A DNA stretch of 37,865 nucleotides. It comes from a virus. The position numbers and the translations under genes are program-made. Under the pieces are notes generated by a model, which saw only the letters and a list, made by a program, of their open reading frames with translations, made no database searches and was not told the DNA's origin. This document shows, piece by piece, positions 1-6,968 of the stretch (positions are counted from its first letter, which is position 1; the number at the start of each line of letters is the position of its first letter). The stretch lies in the IMG/VR virus record IMGVR_UViG_3300030419_005373, positions 1 through 37,865 of that record; one strand, 5' to 3'.

Positions 1-50
1 TCATCTATGTAATTTATTCTCACATACCCATACTTCTTTGATTCGCTCAT
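1..50 (-). CDS. Hypothetical protein, N-terminal fragment cut by window edge
   Basis: Only the first 16 codons are inside the window; the protein begins MSESKKYGYVRINYI. I accept it as a gene because a strong Shine-Dalgarno sequence, GAGGTGA, sits six bases before the ATG and overlaps the stop of the upstream gene at 57-59, the packing seen throughout this strand. No function can be assigned from so short a piece. The gene continues beyond position 1. Confidence 0.6.
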   Translation of the reverse strand, partial: MSESKKYGYVRINYID

Positions 51-56
51 TCCAAT

Positions 57-230
57 TCACCTCTTTACCTCTAATTCGTAACAGTTGTTTGTGAGCATAT
101 CCAATGTACAAAGGAGTTCTTCAATTAAATCATCCTTGTTCTTGAATACCATTCTGTTGATTGCATCATCATCATCCCAATCGTCCATGTCTGTATCTTC
201 TTTCCTTTCAATCAAAATATATCTAACCAT
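57..230 (-). CDS. Small acidic hypothetical protein
   Basis: This 57-residue protein begins MVRYILIERKEDTDMDDWD and has a run of aspartates near residues 14-21. I do not recognise it. An ATG three codons further upstream (239) lies directly against AGAGGA, too close for a ribosome site, whereas the ATG at 230 has the same AGAGGA nine bases ahead, so I chose 230. Its stop overlaps the ribosome site of the next gene. It probably shares a transcript with the HD-domain gene upstream. Confidence 0.6.
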   Translation of the reverse strand: MVRYILIERKEDTDMDDWDDDDAINRMVFKNKDDLIEELLCTLDMLTNNCYELEVKR

Positions 231-263
231 TTTTCTCATTCCTCTTGTGTTGTTCCTTTATAT

Positions 264-803
264 TCACTCGACTTCTTTCTTCGCCTCAAAGAACGCCATG
301 CGCTCTGCCCACTCATCATCCTTGAAGCCCATCTTATCAGCCAAGCACACCTCTGCGAGTAAGACAAACGCAGGGTGCTTCGCTATTGCTGTGGCTTTGC
401 CATGTTTGTTCACTTGCCAAAAGTTAGTGTGTTGTCTGATTACCCATTCAATCATATCATTGAACGACAATACAATATTGTTGTATTCAGAATACTTCTC
501 TGCGAATATATCTGCTCCTACACTCTCATGTTTGACGAAGGAATGGAAGCCCTTACCATCTCCCTTCCATACAGCACAGTCTTGCTTACCTATGTCATGA
601 AACACAAGAGCCCAAAAACCTACAGTTGTTCTTTTGGGATTCTCCTTCCACTTGTTGAACGCTGCTATCATGTGGGCGTGTAGTGAGCCATCACCTTCCG
701 GGTGATACTTCGGGCTATGGAATAACTCATCCATGTTATCAAACTCAGGAAACTCATTGAGTATATTCAAGAACTCCTTCAAACTTACTTCATTCATGTT
801 CAT
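264..803 (-). CDS. HD-domain protein (putative metal-dependent phosphohydrolase)
   Basis: This 179-residue protein carries the metal-binding pattern of HD-domain phosphohydrolases: histidines in LHAHMIAAF (about 42-44), the HD pair followed by IGKQD (69-74), a KHESVGA segment (91-97) and RQH (123-125). The order 'H...HDIGK...H-E-x-x-GA...H' resembles the HD domains found with tRNA nucleotidyltransferases and small phage HD proteins. Such enzymes hydrolyse phosphate esters or nucleotides with bound metals; the substrate here is unknown. GGAGTGAT six bases ahead supports the ATG at 803. It overlaps the 38-codon membrane gene upstream by 14 bases, so the two are probably translated from one transcript. 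A nucleotide-metabolism or RNA-repair role would be inference. Confidence 0.85.
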   Translation of the reverse strand: MNMNEVSLKEFLNILNEFPEFDNMDELFHSPKYHPEGDGSLHAHMIAAFNKWKENPKRTTVGFWALVFHDIGKQDCAVWKGDGKGFHSFVKHESVGADIFAEKYSEYNNIVLSFNDMIEWVIRQHTNFWQVNKHGKATAIAKHPAFVLLAEVCLADKMGFKDDEWAERMAFFEAKKEVE

Positions 804-906
804 TTTTTATCACTCCAAAACTAATGTAATCTAGTACCATCTTTCCCCCTATAAGTATGAAACATGCTGATACGATTACAATAGGAAATACATCCACTAT
901 ATTCAT
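790..906 (-). CDS. 38-residue single-pass membrane protein
   Basis: Reading the minus strand from the ATG at 906 gives MNIVDVFPIVIVSACFILIG followed by GKMVLDYISF and a short charged tail, 38 residues in all. Residues 7-20 are strongly hydrophobic, so it is probably a single-pass membrane peptide. The ATG follows directly on the TGA of the Cys-rich gene upstream, with GGTGGTGAG as ribosome site, and the end overlaps the HD-domain gene start. The tight junction on both sides is the main argument that it is real. Function is unknown. Confidence 0.6.
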   Translation of the reverse strand: MNIVDVFPIVIVSACFILIGGKMVLDYISFGVIKNEHE

Positions 907-1119
907 TCACTCACCACCTTCAGCAATTGACAATTTCATCTCCTTAATGCTCAACTGATATGTTTCAGGCGAGCAGTATTTTTTCACAACCCAACTTTCA
1001 TACTCAGAAACACAACAAGAACTCACAAATGGAGTCCAACCTTCTCCTTTACCAATCACAACATGACGGGGCTTCACAGAAGTAAAGCGACCACAATTAC
1101 AACACCTGTATTCGCTCAT
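907..1119 (-). CDS. Small Cys-rich (zinc-ribbon-like) protein
   Basis: This 70-residue protein starts MSEYRCCNCGRF and carries a second cysteine pair in SSCCVSEY near residues 34-37, a spacing suited to one bound zinc ion. The C-terminal half is helical and charged. Its ATG overlaps the TGA of the upstream gene (ATGA), and GAGGAAGA lies just ahead. It belongs to the set of tiny Cys-rich proteins that fills this strand. A zinc-ribbon fold is inferred from cysteine spacing only; DNA, RNA or protein binding cannot be distinguished. Confidence 0.75.
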   Translation of the reverse strand: MSEYRCCNCGRFTSVKPRHVVIGKGEGWTPFVSSCCVSEYESWVVKKYCSPETYQLSIKEMKLSIAEGGE

Positions 1120-1343
1120 TCTTCCTCATCCTCCATAGCATCTCTCAACTCGTCCCAATCAATCGCTGTGAAATCAATTAAGTCAGCATAGAAATTTGCG
1201 GTTGTGCCTCGTCTGTTATGCAAACCTAACATTTCATTAAATTCATCTTGAATTGTTTCCTCTAAGAAATCTATGTCTCTTTTTGTCGTAGGCTCAAACC
1301 AAAGATTGACCAACCAAGTTGCTCTGTTTCTCCAGCCGTTCAT
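1116..1343 (-). CDS. 'NRxTWxVNLW' phage protein (DUF7249-like)
   Basis: The 75-residue protein begins MNGWRNRATWLVNLWF. The pattern 'G-x-x-N-R-x-T-W-x-V-N-L-W' near the N-terminus marks a family of small proteins widespread in tailed phages and of unknown function (I believe DUF7249, name from memory). The rest is acidic and helical, ending DAMEDEEE. The ATG overlaps the TAA of the preceding gene by one base (TAATG), with GGAGGGA ahead. It sits between an unrecognised protein and a Cys-rich protein in one operon, which gives no clue to its role. Confidence 0.8.
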   Translation of the reverse strand: MNGWRNRATWLVNLWFEPTTKRDIDFLEETIQDEFNEMLGLHNRRGTTANFYADLIDFTAIDWDELRDAMEDEEE

Positions 1344-1936
1344 TAGAGGTCCCTCCGTGGAGCGTAGTCATTTGGAGTCTCAATAGTAAAGCAATGCCTG
1401 TCGCTGATTTTAGAAGTGGGGGCACAGTAGTACCCGTTACCTTCGTGATATTCCATGTCTGATTCTTGACCCACTTCTCCACACGATTTACACACCAACC
1501 ATCCTTCCGGGCGCCCTTCCATCCATTCCGGCGGAGAGTTTTCAGCCATAAAAATTTGAAACGCTTCGTACATCTTAACGGTAATCTCGGTACTATGTTT
1601 CTTTAGCCATTCTTCTATATCAGATTGAAAATCAGCGGTTATTATTCCGTTATCCTCAAAATAACAGAACCTCTTGTGCGTCAATATCGCACCCAAAACA
1701 TCTCTATAATCAAGGCGAAGCCTAACCCATCCATCAGGCTTATCAACATCGGCGAAACCGACTAATTCTACGCCATCCATCAGGGTCGCCCCCCACAATC
1801 CTTGAGGCTGAGTAGGTATTCTACCCACCACGATTCGACAGAGATAGAAGGTGAAGCCATCAGACCAACCTCCAATCATTATTGAGTACAAATGCTTGTA
1901 TGCTCCAACCGTAAGGCATGAGACTTCTATTGGCAA
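1343..1936 (-). CDS. Hypothetical protein with C-terminal Cys motif, start uncertain
   Basis: The frame is open for 197 residues from the ATG at 1936. A C-terminal segment, LVCKSCGEVGQESDM followed by YYCAPT, could bind zinc; the middle is rich in Trp, Asp and Glu. I do not recognise a family. The start is doubtful: 1936 would overlap the upstream gene by 77 bases, while the internal ATG at 1879 (MIGGWSDGF) overlaps it by only 20 but has no clear ribosome site. An even better ribosome site, GGAGGT, serves an ATG at 1860 that is in another frame and stops after 26 codons. A frameshift or sequencing error near 1860 is possible. Confidence 0.6.
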   Translation of the reverse strand: MPIEVSCLTVGAYKHLYSIMIGGWSDGFTFYLCRIVVGRIPTQPQGLWGATLMDGVELVGFADVDKPDGWVRLRLDYRDVLGAILTHKRFCYFEDNGIITADFQSDIEEWLKKHSTEITVKMYEAFQIFMAENSPPEWMEGRPEGWLVCKSCGEVGQESDMEYHEGNGYYCAPTSKISDRHCFTIETPNDYAPRRDL

Positions 1937-2063
1937 AGATGGTTCCCGATTCAGGATAGCGACCTCCCCCAGTCCATTTACCGACTAGTTTCCAAGACGG
2001 GTCAGTTGCAATAGAAACGAACCGACAAAGACCTGTTAGATTCTTAGACGAAATACGCTTCAT
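1860..2063 (-). CDS. Small hypothetical protein
   Basis: This 67-residue protein begins MKRISSKNLTGLCRFVSI and is rich in Trp, Gly and Arg. The ATG overlaps the preceding TGA (ATGA) and AAGGAGCG stands at good distance upstream, so the start is well supported. No family is recognised. Its 3' end overlaps the beginning of the next frame, where a frameshift cannot be excluded. Confidence 0.65.
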   Translation of the reverse strand: MKRISSKNLTGLCRFVSIATDPSWKLVGKWTGGGRYPESGTIFANRSLMPYGWSIQAFVLNNDWRLV

Positions 2064-2227
2064 ATTTTTCGCTCCTTAATTTCTATGAGATTGTGAGGAC
2101 AGACATGAATTGCATTGTCCTTGTCTAAGTGTTCTCGCACCGTATGAGGGGGTAATTCCTCCCCACATCGGTTGCATCTAATACCACTAATTACTGTCAT
2201 ATCAAAGTTAGGGTCGAGGCTACTCAT
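2060..2227 (-). CDS. Small zinc-binding-like protein
   Basis: I start this gene at the ATG at 2227 (MSSLDPNFDMTVISGIRCNR, 55 residues) rather than the GTG at 2284, because the stretch 2251-2284 matches the promoter module found before other cassettes and is unlikely to be coding. The protein has CNRCGEELPPH and later HVCPH, a Cys/His set compatible with one zinc site. It would be the first gene of the leftmost cassette. Function is unknown. Confidence 0.65.
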   Translation of the reverse strand: MSSLDPNFDMTVISGIRCNRCGEELPPHTVREHLDKDNAIHVCPHNLIEIKERKI

Positions 2228-2250
2228 AGTATTCTTCCGTCCCTTTTCTA

Positions 2251-2284
2251 CTATATTAATGCATTGATATTGTGATTTAATCAC
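2251..2284 (-). promoter_or_regulatory. Promoter module P1
   Basis: Read on the minus strand, TTAAATCACAATATC is followed by an ATTAATATAG block, the same two-block layout as the other modules but without the ACGAATTCGT palindrome. It lies about 30 bases before the ATG at 2227, as in the other modules, and over the end of the 477-residue gene. Confidence 0.5.
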
Positions 2285-3714
2285 AGGTTGTTTTTGAGTA
2301 TTCTCTGTATGTAATTTATACTACTATTGTATGATTGTATCATCTCTATCAGAATAATTCGGTGGGTGTTTATCTCAGTCATTGCATCCCTCAAGTCAGT
2401 TGTCAGGCGTCTGTAATCTTTATTACTATACATACTATACCTCTGAGTAACTCCATCTGCATAAACATCGGGGTATGGTAACACTAACAATTCTTTCCAG
2501 TTGAGAATGAATTCTACAAAAACTGCCGCTCTTTGCCGGGTATCAGAGCATTTGTCTAATTTTGATTTGAGGTCTAATGGTGTAGGCTTCGTTAGCGGTT
2601 CCATTGTGAATTCGGGCCATCTCAAACATACCTCTCCCCCGGGTATTCCGCTGCGTGTCTTTAGCATTTCCATGATAGAATCATACAATTCTGATTGACC
2701 AGCCGTGTAGTATCTGTTCCAGTCGGGGAAATTTTCCTTCCACGCTTTGTCTTCCCCCACTTTACGCATGTAAGAATCAAACTCTGAAATTATCGGAGTC
2801 GCCAACAACTTCTCTGCCCATCCCGGTGTATGTAATCTGAATCTATATCCGTTACTGAAAGTGCCCGAGGGTACTAGTGCTTTAGTGACCATATCTTCTG
2901 TGAGCGTTTTTATGTCACTATGAATCCGCTTACTTACTGGTTCTCCGTTGTTGTATTGCTCACTAAACTTGGGTGATAAGTAACAAAACTTAGGCCCGAA
3001 TTCACAACCGAGTTTTTCTAGGGAATCTCTAATACCCCACATAACATGGTTGTACTCCGTTTTGATGGCTTTCGCCATATCCTTTATGTTGCTAACATAC
3101 TGCTCGTTCGTAGCCTTCTTAGACTCGTACCTATTATCATCTACTTTAGAGTAAAGGTAATCAACGAAAGGTAACAAATTTCCTATAATGTGAAATTGGT
3201 TTTCTGCCAGCGCTTTTTTCTTCCCGGTATATCTACGCTGGGTCTGCGGCCATGTTCTCTTAGCGTTAGGTGGGTATCCCTCTCCTTTGTTCTTATTCCA
3301 ACGAATCTTGTTATTGTAGCCGGAAGTATCTACGGTAAAAATGTAATCTTCCCAATCTTCTAATTCTCTACACGCTTGTTCAAAATCCTCTCTTGAAACA
3401 CCGCCAAGTTGTCTAGCCAAACTGTCTAGATTAGACTTAAGTGTGGTATAATCCTTGCCACGGTAACCGAATCCCCACGGAGTAAAGAAATTTCCAGCAG
3501 CCCTTCTTAATGCATTCATTACCTTAACGAAAGCATGACTCATTTTGTGATGTCGGCTCTGTCTTAGGTCGGTCCACTTAATGCTTTTTTTAGGAGTATA
3601 ACCTACGGGTAAATCCTTTCTGAAAATTAAGAAGCGATTTTTTTCGTGAGAGACAGCGTCCAAGTCACTTTCGTCTGTAAGCATCAAAATTTCCATCGCT
3701 TCTTCTTTCTCCAT
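2281..3714 (-). CDS. Large hypothetical protein (477 residues)
   Basis: This is the largest protein of the left arm. It begins MEKEEAMEILMLTDESDLDA. The body is mixed alpha/beta with many aromatic residues and basic patches (KKSIKWTDLRQSRHHK, KRTWPQTQRRYTGKKK) that could contact nucleic acid. I do not recognise a family, Walker motif or nuclease motif. AGGGGCG seven bases ahead supports the ATG at 3714, and a promoter-like pair of A/T blocks (P2) lies just upstream, so it may have its own transcript. Its length and lone position suggest a core early function, but that is inference. Confidence 0.85.
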   Translation of the reverse strand: MEKEEAMEILMLTDESDLDAVSHEKNRFLIFRKDLPVGYTPKKSIKWTDLRQSRHHKMSHAFVKVMNALRRAAGNFFTPWGFGYRGKDYTTLKSNLDSLARQLGGVSREDFEQACRELEDWEDYIFTVDTSGYNNKIRWNKNKGEGYPPNAKRTWPQTQRRYTGKKKALAENQFHIIGNLLPFVDYLYSKVDDNRYESKKATNEQYVSNIKDMAKAIKTEYNHVMWGIRDSLEKLGCEFGPKFCYLSPKFSEQYNNGEPVSKRIHSDIKTLTEDMVTKALVPSGTFSNGYRFRLHTPGWAEKLLATPIISEFDSYMRKVGEDKAWKENFPDWNRYYTAGQSELYDSIMEMLKTRSGIPGGEVCLRWPEFTMEPLTKPTPLDLKSKLDKCSDTRQRAAVFVEFILNWKELLVLPYPDVYADGVTQRYSMYSNKDYRRLTTDLRDAMTEINTHRIILIEMIQSYNSSINYIQRILKNNL

Positions 3715-3740
3715 AATTTTTCGCCCCTAATTTTTCTATT

Positions 3741-3772
3741 CTATGTTTATATTATTGTGAATCTTATTCATG
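3741..3772 (-). promoter_or_regulatory. Promoter module P2 (divergent variant)
   Basis: On the minus strand GAATAAGATTCACAAT is followed by an AATATAAACATAG block, resembling P3 (GAATAAATCACAAT then TTTATAAG). It precedes the 477-residue gene by about 30-40 bases and overlaps the end of the gene before it. The match is weaker than for the other modules. Confidence 0.4.
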
Positions 3773-4213
3773 AATTCGGACTCCATCATCGAAGTAACCT
3801 ATATCGGTGATTTCTTCTTCGTTAATCCATTTGATAATAAAATGAAACCAATCTTCTACTGCATTTCTCCATTCACCATCATTAGGAATACGGTGCCACC
3901 CATCCTCTCTCAATGCCTTTTTCCCTCTATTGAAAAATAAATTTTCTCTCCGGCTTTCTAACCTACAAAAATAGGTGACCGTGAATGGTGTGTTTGGTAT
4001 ATCCACAGTAGCAGACACCGACGGGATACCCGTCTTACCTAACGATATATGACTGATATGTGAATTCCCGAAGCCTTCGGGAGAGGTAGGGGATACTTCC
4101 TGACTCTTAAATTTCCATCCCCATAATTTAACCCTGACTTCTTTGAAAGTATTCGTTATTCTACGAAACGCGAAAACATCGCAAAAAATATCTAATTGCG
4201 TTTGTTGATTCAT
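3764..4213 (-). CDS. Hypothetical protein (149 residues)
   Basis: The protein begins MNQQTQLDIFCDVFAFRR and has a Ser/Gly-rich middle (SPTSPEGFGNSHISHIS) and an acidic, Trp-rich C-terminus. No family is recognised. Its ATG overlaps the TGA of the Cys-rich gene ahead (ATGA), with GAGGAAGAAAC just upstream, so the two are translationally coupled. It is the last gene of the three-gene cassette driven by P3. Confidence 0.7.
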   Translation of the reverse strand: MNQQTQLDIFCDVFAFRRITNTFKEVRVKLWGWKFKSQEVSPTSPEGFGNSHISHISLGKTGIPSVSATVDIPNTPFTVTYFCRLESRRENLFFNRGKKALREDGWHRIPNDGEWRNAVEDWFHFIIKWINEEEITDIGYFDDGVRIHE

Positions 4214-4512
4214 GTTTCTTCTTCCTCGTTCTTATCTGCGTCTTCGTGAGTCATCCACTTCTCGACCCAATCGGTTGTCTTCACATAGGATTCTCTGTGT
4301 GTTTTTTCGTTAAGCCATGCCATCTGTTGATTACTACTGCTCTCGTTGTAGTGAAAGTCGGCTGCTACATGGAATTCACATTTAGGGCATTTACCCATGA
4401 CGACGATATTATCGTTGGCTTCGCCGCTTGAATCTAGATGACTATATCCTAACTCAACCACAAAAGGCTCTTCGCATACAGGACAAATCAGGGGGTGAAT
4501 ATGGCCGCTCAT
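4210..4512 (-). CDS. Zinc-ribbon-like protein (100 residues)
   Basis: Two CxxC pairs, ICPVCEEPF (about 9-14) and GKCPKCEFH (about 40-48), are spaced as in a classical zinc ribbon, with an acidic helical tail ending KNEEEET. Such folds occur in transcription factors and many phage proteins of unknown role. The ATG overlaps the stop of the gene ahead (ATGA) and GGTGGCAAAAC lies before it. It is the middle gene of the P3 cassette. The zinc ribbon is inferred from cysteine spacing. Confidence 0.8.
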   Translation of the reverse strand: MSGHIHPLICPVCEEPFVVELGYSHLDSSGEANDNIVVMGKCPKCEFHVAADFHYNESSSNQQMAWLNEKTHRESYVKTTDWVEKWMTHEDADKNEEEET

Positions 4513-4790
4513 GTTTTGCCACCGTCCAAACCCGGAAATACCTTCTTGAAAATTTTAGCGGTTGTTTTAGTTGTCTCGACATGTGAACGCATCCTCTCCA
4601 ATCTGTTTCTCAAGAATTCTTCTATCTCAGTAAAATGGAAAGAAGGCATCGCTTCTTCAAAATCCTCTCTCGCCTCACCGCCTTCTATCAAAGCAAACAT
4701 TTCTTCCACCGTGGTAATTAAATCGTCCATCTCTCTGAACCATTGTTCCCTACTTTCTCTGATGATGGCTTCGTCGCCTTCTCGGGTCAT
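4509..4790 (-). CDS. Acidic helical hypothetical protein
   Basis: This 93-residue protein begins MTREGDEAIIRESREQWF. It is rich in Glu and Arg with heptad-like hydrophobics and is probably all-helical, perhaps a coiled coil. AGGAGATAGT directly before the ATG at 4790 is a good ribosome site, and promoter module P3 lies just upstream, making this the first gene of its cassette. No family is recognised. Confidence 0.75.
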   Translation of the reverse strand: MTREGDEAIIRESREQWFREMDDLITTVEEMFALIEGGEAREDFEEAMPSFHFTEIEEFLRNRLERMRSHVETTKTTAKIFKKVFPGLDGGKT

Positions 4791-4810
4791 ACTATCTCCT
4801 ACTTATGGGT

Positions 4811-4842
4811 ACTTATAAACCTGTGGATATTGTGATTTATTC
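4811..4842 (-). promoter_or_regulatory. Promoter module P3
   Basis: On the minus strand GAATAAATCACAATATCC is followed by GGTTTATAAG, which by itself is a good archaeal TATA-like string. The second block starts 29 bases before the ATG at 4790. It shares AATAAATCACAATATC with P1 but lacks the ACGAATTCGT palindrome. Confidence 0.6.
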
Positions 4843-5004
4843 ATCCAAACGATTGAGCCCACACTTGGTATCAATTTGCTGGTGGATAAATTTTAAGATT
4901 TCTTCTGTGTGGTCGCAGTACGCACCCACGACAAAATTATTTTCATCATAGAATTCGATTCGGAAACCCACGGCTGTTTTTACTATCTCAAATTTCAGAC
5001 TCAT
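4837..5004 (-). CDS. Small hypothetical protein (55 residues)
   Basis: I begin this gene at the ATG at 5004 (MSLKFEIVKTAVGFRIEFYD) because GGGTGA lies five bases ahead of it; a longer reading to 5085 would overlap the better-supported Cys-rich gene at 5010-5171. The protein looks like an alternating beta-strand region followed by a helix. No family is recognised. It is the last gene before promoter P3. Confidence 0.65.
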   Translation of the reverse strand: MSLKFEIVKTAVGFRIEFYDENNFVVGAYCDHTEEILKFIHQQIDTKCGLNRLDE

Positions 5005-5009
5005 AGATT

Positions 5010-5171
5010 TCACCCGTGATATTTTCTGCGATATGAACCGTTCCTTGTTACGGCCCATTTGAACCCCAACTGCTGACAAACACACCCTTCGGGGTCTGTC
5101 TCAGGCGTGCCACAGGAACGGCACAGTTTCCGTATTTTGACTGGTTGTTTTCTACCGTCGGGTTTGGTCAT
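5010..5171 (-). CDS. Cys-rich mini-protein (53 residues)
   Basis: The frame starting at the ATG at 5171 reads MTKPDGRKQPVKIRKLCRSC and then a GCVC motif, giving CxxC...CxC, a likely zinc site, after a basic N-terminus. Its ATG overlaps the TGA of the gene ahead (ATGA), and its stop lies within the ribosome site of the gene after it. The end is rich in Arg and Lys (RNGSYRRKYHG), so nucleic acid binding is plausible but unproven. Confidence 0.7.
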   Translation of the reverse strand: MTKPDGRKQPVKIRKLCRSCGTPETDPEGCVCQQLGFKWAVTRNGSYRRKYHG

Positions 5172-5362
5172 ACTAGAACCGCCACGGTTGCGCCTACTAG
5201 AACAGCGAGAAAACCAAGAGTAATTTTTAGCATGAAAATCAACTCCCGAATCTCTGCATCGTAAGGGCGCTCTTGTCTATATGGAAAAATCGGTGGTGGA
5301 ACATTCTTCTTACCAAGTGGCCTTCCGAATTTATCAGTCGTGGGAATTCCATCCTCTACCAT
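5168..5362 (-). CDS. Small tail-anchored membrane protein
   Basis: The 64-residue protein has a polar, Pro-rich N-terminal half and one C-terminal hydrophobic segment (about 43-63, ending LGFLAVLVGATVAVLV), so it would be anchored by its C-terminus. GAGGT upstream of the ATG at 5362 supports the start, and the gene overlaps the one before it by seven bases. Function is unknown; a host-membrane role is a guess. Confidence 0.7.
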   Translation of the reverse strand: MVEDGIPTTDKFGRPLGKKNVPPPIFPYRQERPYDAEIRELIFMLKITLGFLAVLVGATVAVLV

Positions 5363-5577
5363 CGGCTTACCTCTTTCGGGTCGTAGTATTCTCCGCCTTC
5401 TTGCATCTCAGGCAACGCTACATAGGCCGTTGTTTCGGTTGCGCTGTCGTGGACATACTCTTGAGCATTGGAGTTGTACACGGCCTGTTCAGCCTTGTTG
5501 CGTGCATCCTCTTCGCTGTCTGCTTCTACGATTAACTCGCTTATCACTATCTCTTTTACTGTGCATACATATTTCAT
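5356..5577 (-). CDS. Small protein resembling DpnD/PcfM-type domains
   Basis: I start at the ATG at 5577 (MKYVCTVKEIVISELIVEAD, 73 residues) because GGGAGG lies eight bases ahead, and the ATG overlaps the TAA of the preceding gene (TAATG). The pattern 'beta strand, beta strand with VEADSEEDARNKAEQ' resembles the short DpnD/PcfM-like domain found on plasmids and phages, of unknown function. That resemblance is from pattern only and could be chance. Confidence 0.65.
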   Translation of the reverse strand: MKYVCTVKEIVISELIVEADSEEDARNKAEQAVYNSNAQEYVHDSATETTAYVALPEMQEGGEYYDPKEVSRW

Positions 5578-5780
5578 TATCTTGTCCTCCCTTTGCGTAA
5601 ATTTCGCTTTTGGAAATGCCAACCCCCGCCTTTGATAGCGCGGTTGCGACAGGCAACGGTACAGAACATGCGACTGTTCCATTGTTTATCGCTGATAGAA
5701 TGCTGTCCCGCAGGTCGGTAAAATTTCTCCGAGCAGTATTTGCATCTCTTTGAAATGAAGGTGAAAAATTCTTTGGTCAT
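5577..5780 (-). CDS. Zinc-finger mini-protein (HNH-associated type)
   Basis: The 67-residue protein has CKYCSEKFYRP (about 13-23) and RMFCTVACRNRA (about 37-48). The 'CxxC..F...FC-x3-C-x2-R' layout matches the zinc finger often attached to phage HNH endonucleases, but no HNH catalytic part follows, so this is a free-standing finger. The C-terminus is basic. The start at 5780 has GGGAGTAGTGAT ahead. DNA binding is plausible. Confidence 0.75.
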   Translation of the reverse strand: MTKEFFTFISKRCKYCSEKFYRPAGQHSISDKQWNSRMFCTVACRNRAIKGGGWHFQKRNLRKGRTR

Positions 5781-6311
5781 TCAATCACTACTCCCTGATG
5801 GTAATTCCTGTCGGCCTTTTCTTCCGTCGTGGTTCTTTACGGGTAGGGGCAAATCATGTAGATTGTGCCACCATAGATTACAATACTGAGACAAGAAACT
5901 TAACGCTATGTATTTTTCTCGGCATACTGGAAAATCGGTGGTGAAAAGGGCTTCATATTGTATGCATTGCGTCGTTGGGTTGTGTATCTTCACCCATTCA
6001 GGGACGCGGTCCTTTTTCTTCCGTGGACGCACATGAATGTATTTGTCACACCATATCGTCGCTTCGCCTTGCCATTCTCCATTATGTTTGGAAATATAAC
6101 CATAGAATCTTAGGGTGAAGTCTTCCGTCTTGTGGTGACCCTCGACTCTGTACACAGTAGTTCTGTTGTCGAAACTACATCTATGAGAGTATTTCATCTC
6201 CCAATTGAAAAGATTGCAATGACCGTCAGATAATCTACGGGTCCATCTTGTTGCCACAGCCTTAGCGAAGGTTTCGTTTTGTAGCCGTGACCCGGTCCTT
6301 GCATCAGTCAT
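5781..6311 (-). CDS. Hypothetical protein (176 residues)
   Basis: I use the ATG at 6311 (MTDARTGSRLQNETFAKAVA), which overlaps the TGA of the preceding gene and has GGGGTGAT upstream, rather than the TTG two codons earlier. The protein is rich in Trp, Tyr, His and Arg with a basic segment (RPRKKKDR). Scattered cysteines do not form an obvious CxxC pair. No family is recognised. Confidence 0.7.
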   Translation of the reverse strand: MTDARTGSRLQNETFAKAVATRWTRRLSDGHCNLFNWEMKYSHRCSFDNRTTVYRVEGHHKTEDFTLRFYGYISKHNGEWQGEATIWCDKYIHVRPRKKKDRVPEWVKIHNPTTQCIQYEALFTTDFPVCREKYIALSFLSQYCNLWWHNLHDLPLPVKNHDGRKGRQELPSGSSD

Positions 6312-6739
6312 TTGCAATCACCCCTTACGAAAGTTATACATTTACGCGATACATAATTCGCCCATTGGTTTTTACTACCACCGTGTTTAGGGCAACAGGT
6401 TTCTCCAAATGAGGTAAATCCATTATCGGATGATATGCTCAAACCTTCTTTTGGGTCGCCCCAAAACCCTTCTTCCTTGCTATGCAATAATTCCAATCTT
6501 CTGTTCATCACAAACATTGGCTCGGCATCTCCGGGGCATTCTGAACAATATGTGGATAATGTTTCGGAAGGGGTGAAGTGGTGTTCGATATGGTGTTCTA
6601 AACAGTAGTCACTTGTCGCTCTCCCATCTTCTCCTTCTCTGCCAATATGGATTGCCCTTTTTCTGCATTGCTTGTTTCCCTGAAACCACCCGGAGACATG
6701 GGAACATCTGACTTCGTGGTTCTTCTCAATTTCCATCAT
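6308..6739 (-). CDS. Cys/His-rich hypothetical protein
   Basis: Start chosen at the ATG at 6739 because GGAGGGG lies six bases ahead; an in-frame ATG at 6754 has none. The protein (about 143 residues) has many Cys and His residues: RCSHVSGW, QCRKRA, DYCLEHHIEHH, TYCSECPGD, ETCCPKHGG. That suggests two or more zinc sites. The start overlaps the membrane protein gene ahead by 14 bases. No family is recognised. Confidence 0.7.
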   Translation of the reverse strand: MMEIEKNHEVRCSHVSGWFQGNKQCRKRAIHIGREGEDGRATSDYCLEHHIEHHFTPSETLSTYCSECPGDAEPMFVMNRRLELLHSKEEGFWGDPKEGLSISSDNGFTSFGETCCPKHGGSKNQWANYVSRKCITFVRGDCK

Positions 6740-6968
6740 CAAAATCCCCTCCATTTTTCCATGCCTGTTTTGTGGCCTTGAGTCGAGCAGATATCTTGTC
6801 CCATTCTAGCGCTGTGAATGCAGCCCAAGCCCCAAAGTGGGCTCCTAGAAGCCAAGTGACCATCGGGTCATTAATCAGCGTGTAAAAATCGCCTGTCAAA
6901 TATGCAAAGCCTAGCGGCACTACATACGGAATGGTGAATCCAAGTATAGCGGTCTCTGTCTCGTTCAT
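6726..6968 (-). CDS. Small membrane protein with two hydrophobic segments (holin-like topology)
   Basis: The 80-residue protein has hydrophobic segments around residues 7-25 and 36-54 and a charged C-terminal tail (KISARLKATKQAWKNGG). Two-helix proteins of this size are often holins in tailed viruses, but topology alone does not prove it and no lysis gene is seen nearby. GGTGGTAGA supports the ATG at 6968, which overlaps the upstream TGA. The codons for AAFTALE (6804-6826) belong to a 23-bp sequence repeated exactly in the gene at 9507-9740. Confidence 0.75.
   Translation of the reverse strand: MNETETAILGFTIPYVVPLGFAYLTGDFYTLINDPMVTWLLGAHFGAWAAFTALEWDKISARLKATKQAWKNGGDFDDGN
6804..6826. repeat. 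23-bp exact repeat, copy 1
   Basis: This stretch is identical to 9633-9655. Both copies lie inside genes, read in the same frame and encode AAFTALE. The core TTCTAGCGCTG also occurs twice in the intergenic region (12667 and 12759). Confidence 0.85.

Noticed and set aside
85-683. Plus-strand frames opposite the HD-domain gene
   Set aside because: They lie opposite a gene with clear motifs and a ribosome site, and their proteins are Ser/Leu/Cys-rich shadows.
1782-1860. 26-codon frame starting MASPSISVESWW
   Set aside because: Despite a good ribosome site it is very short and lies inside a longer frame; recorded as a possible frameshift sign instead.
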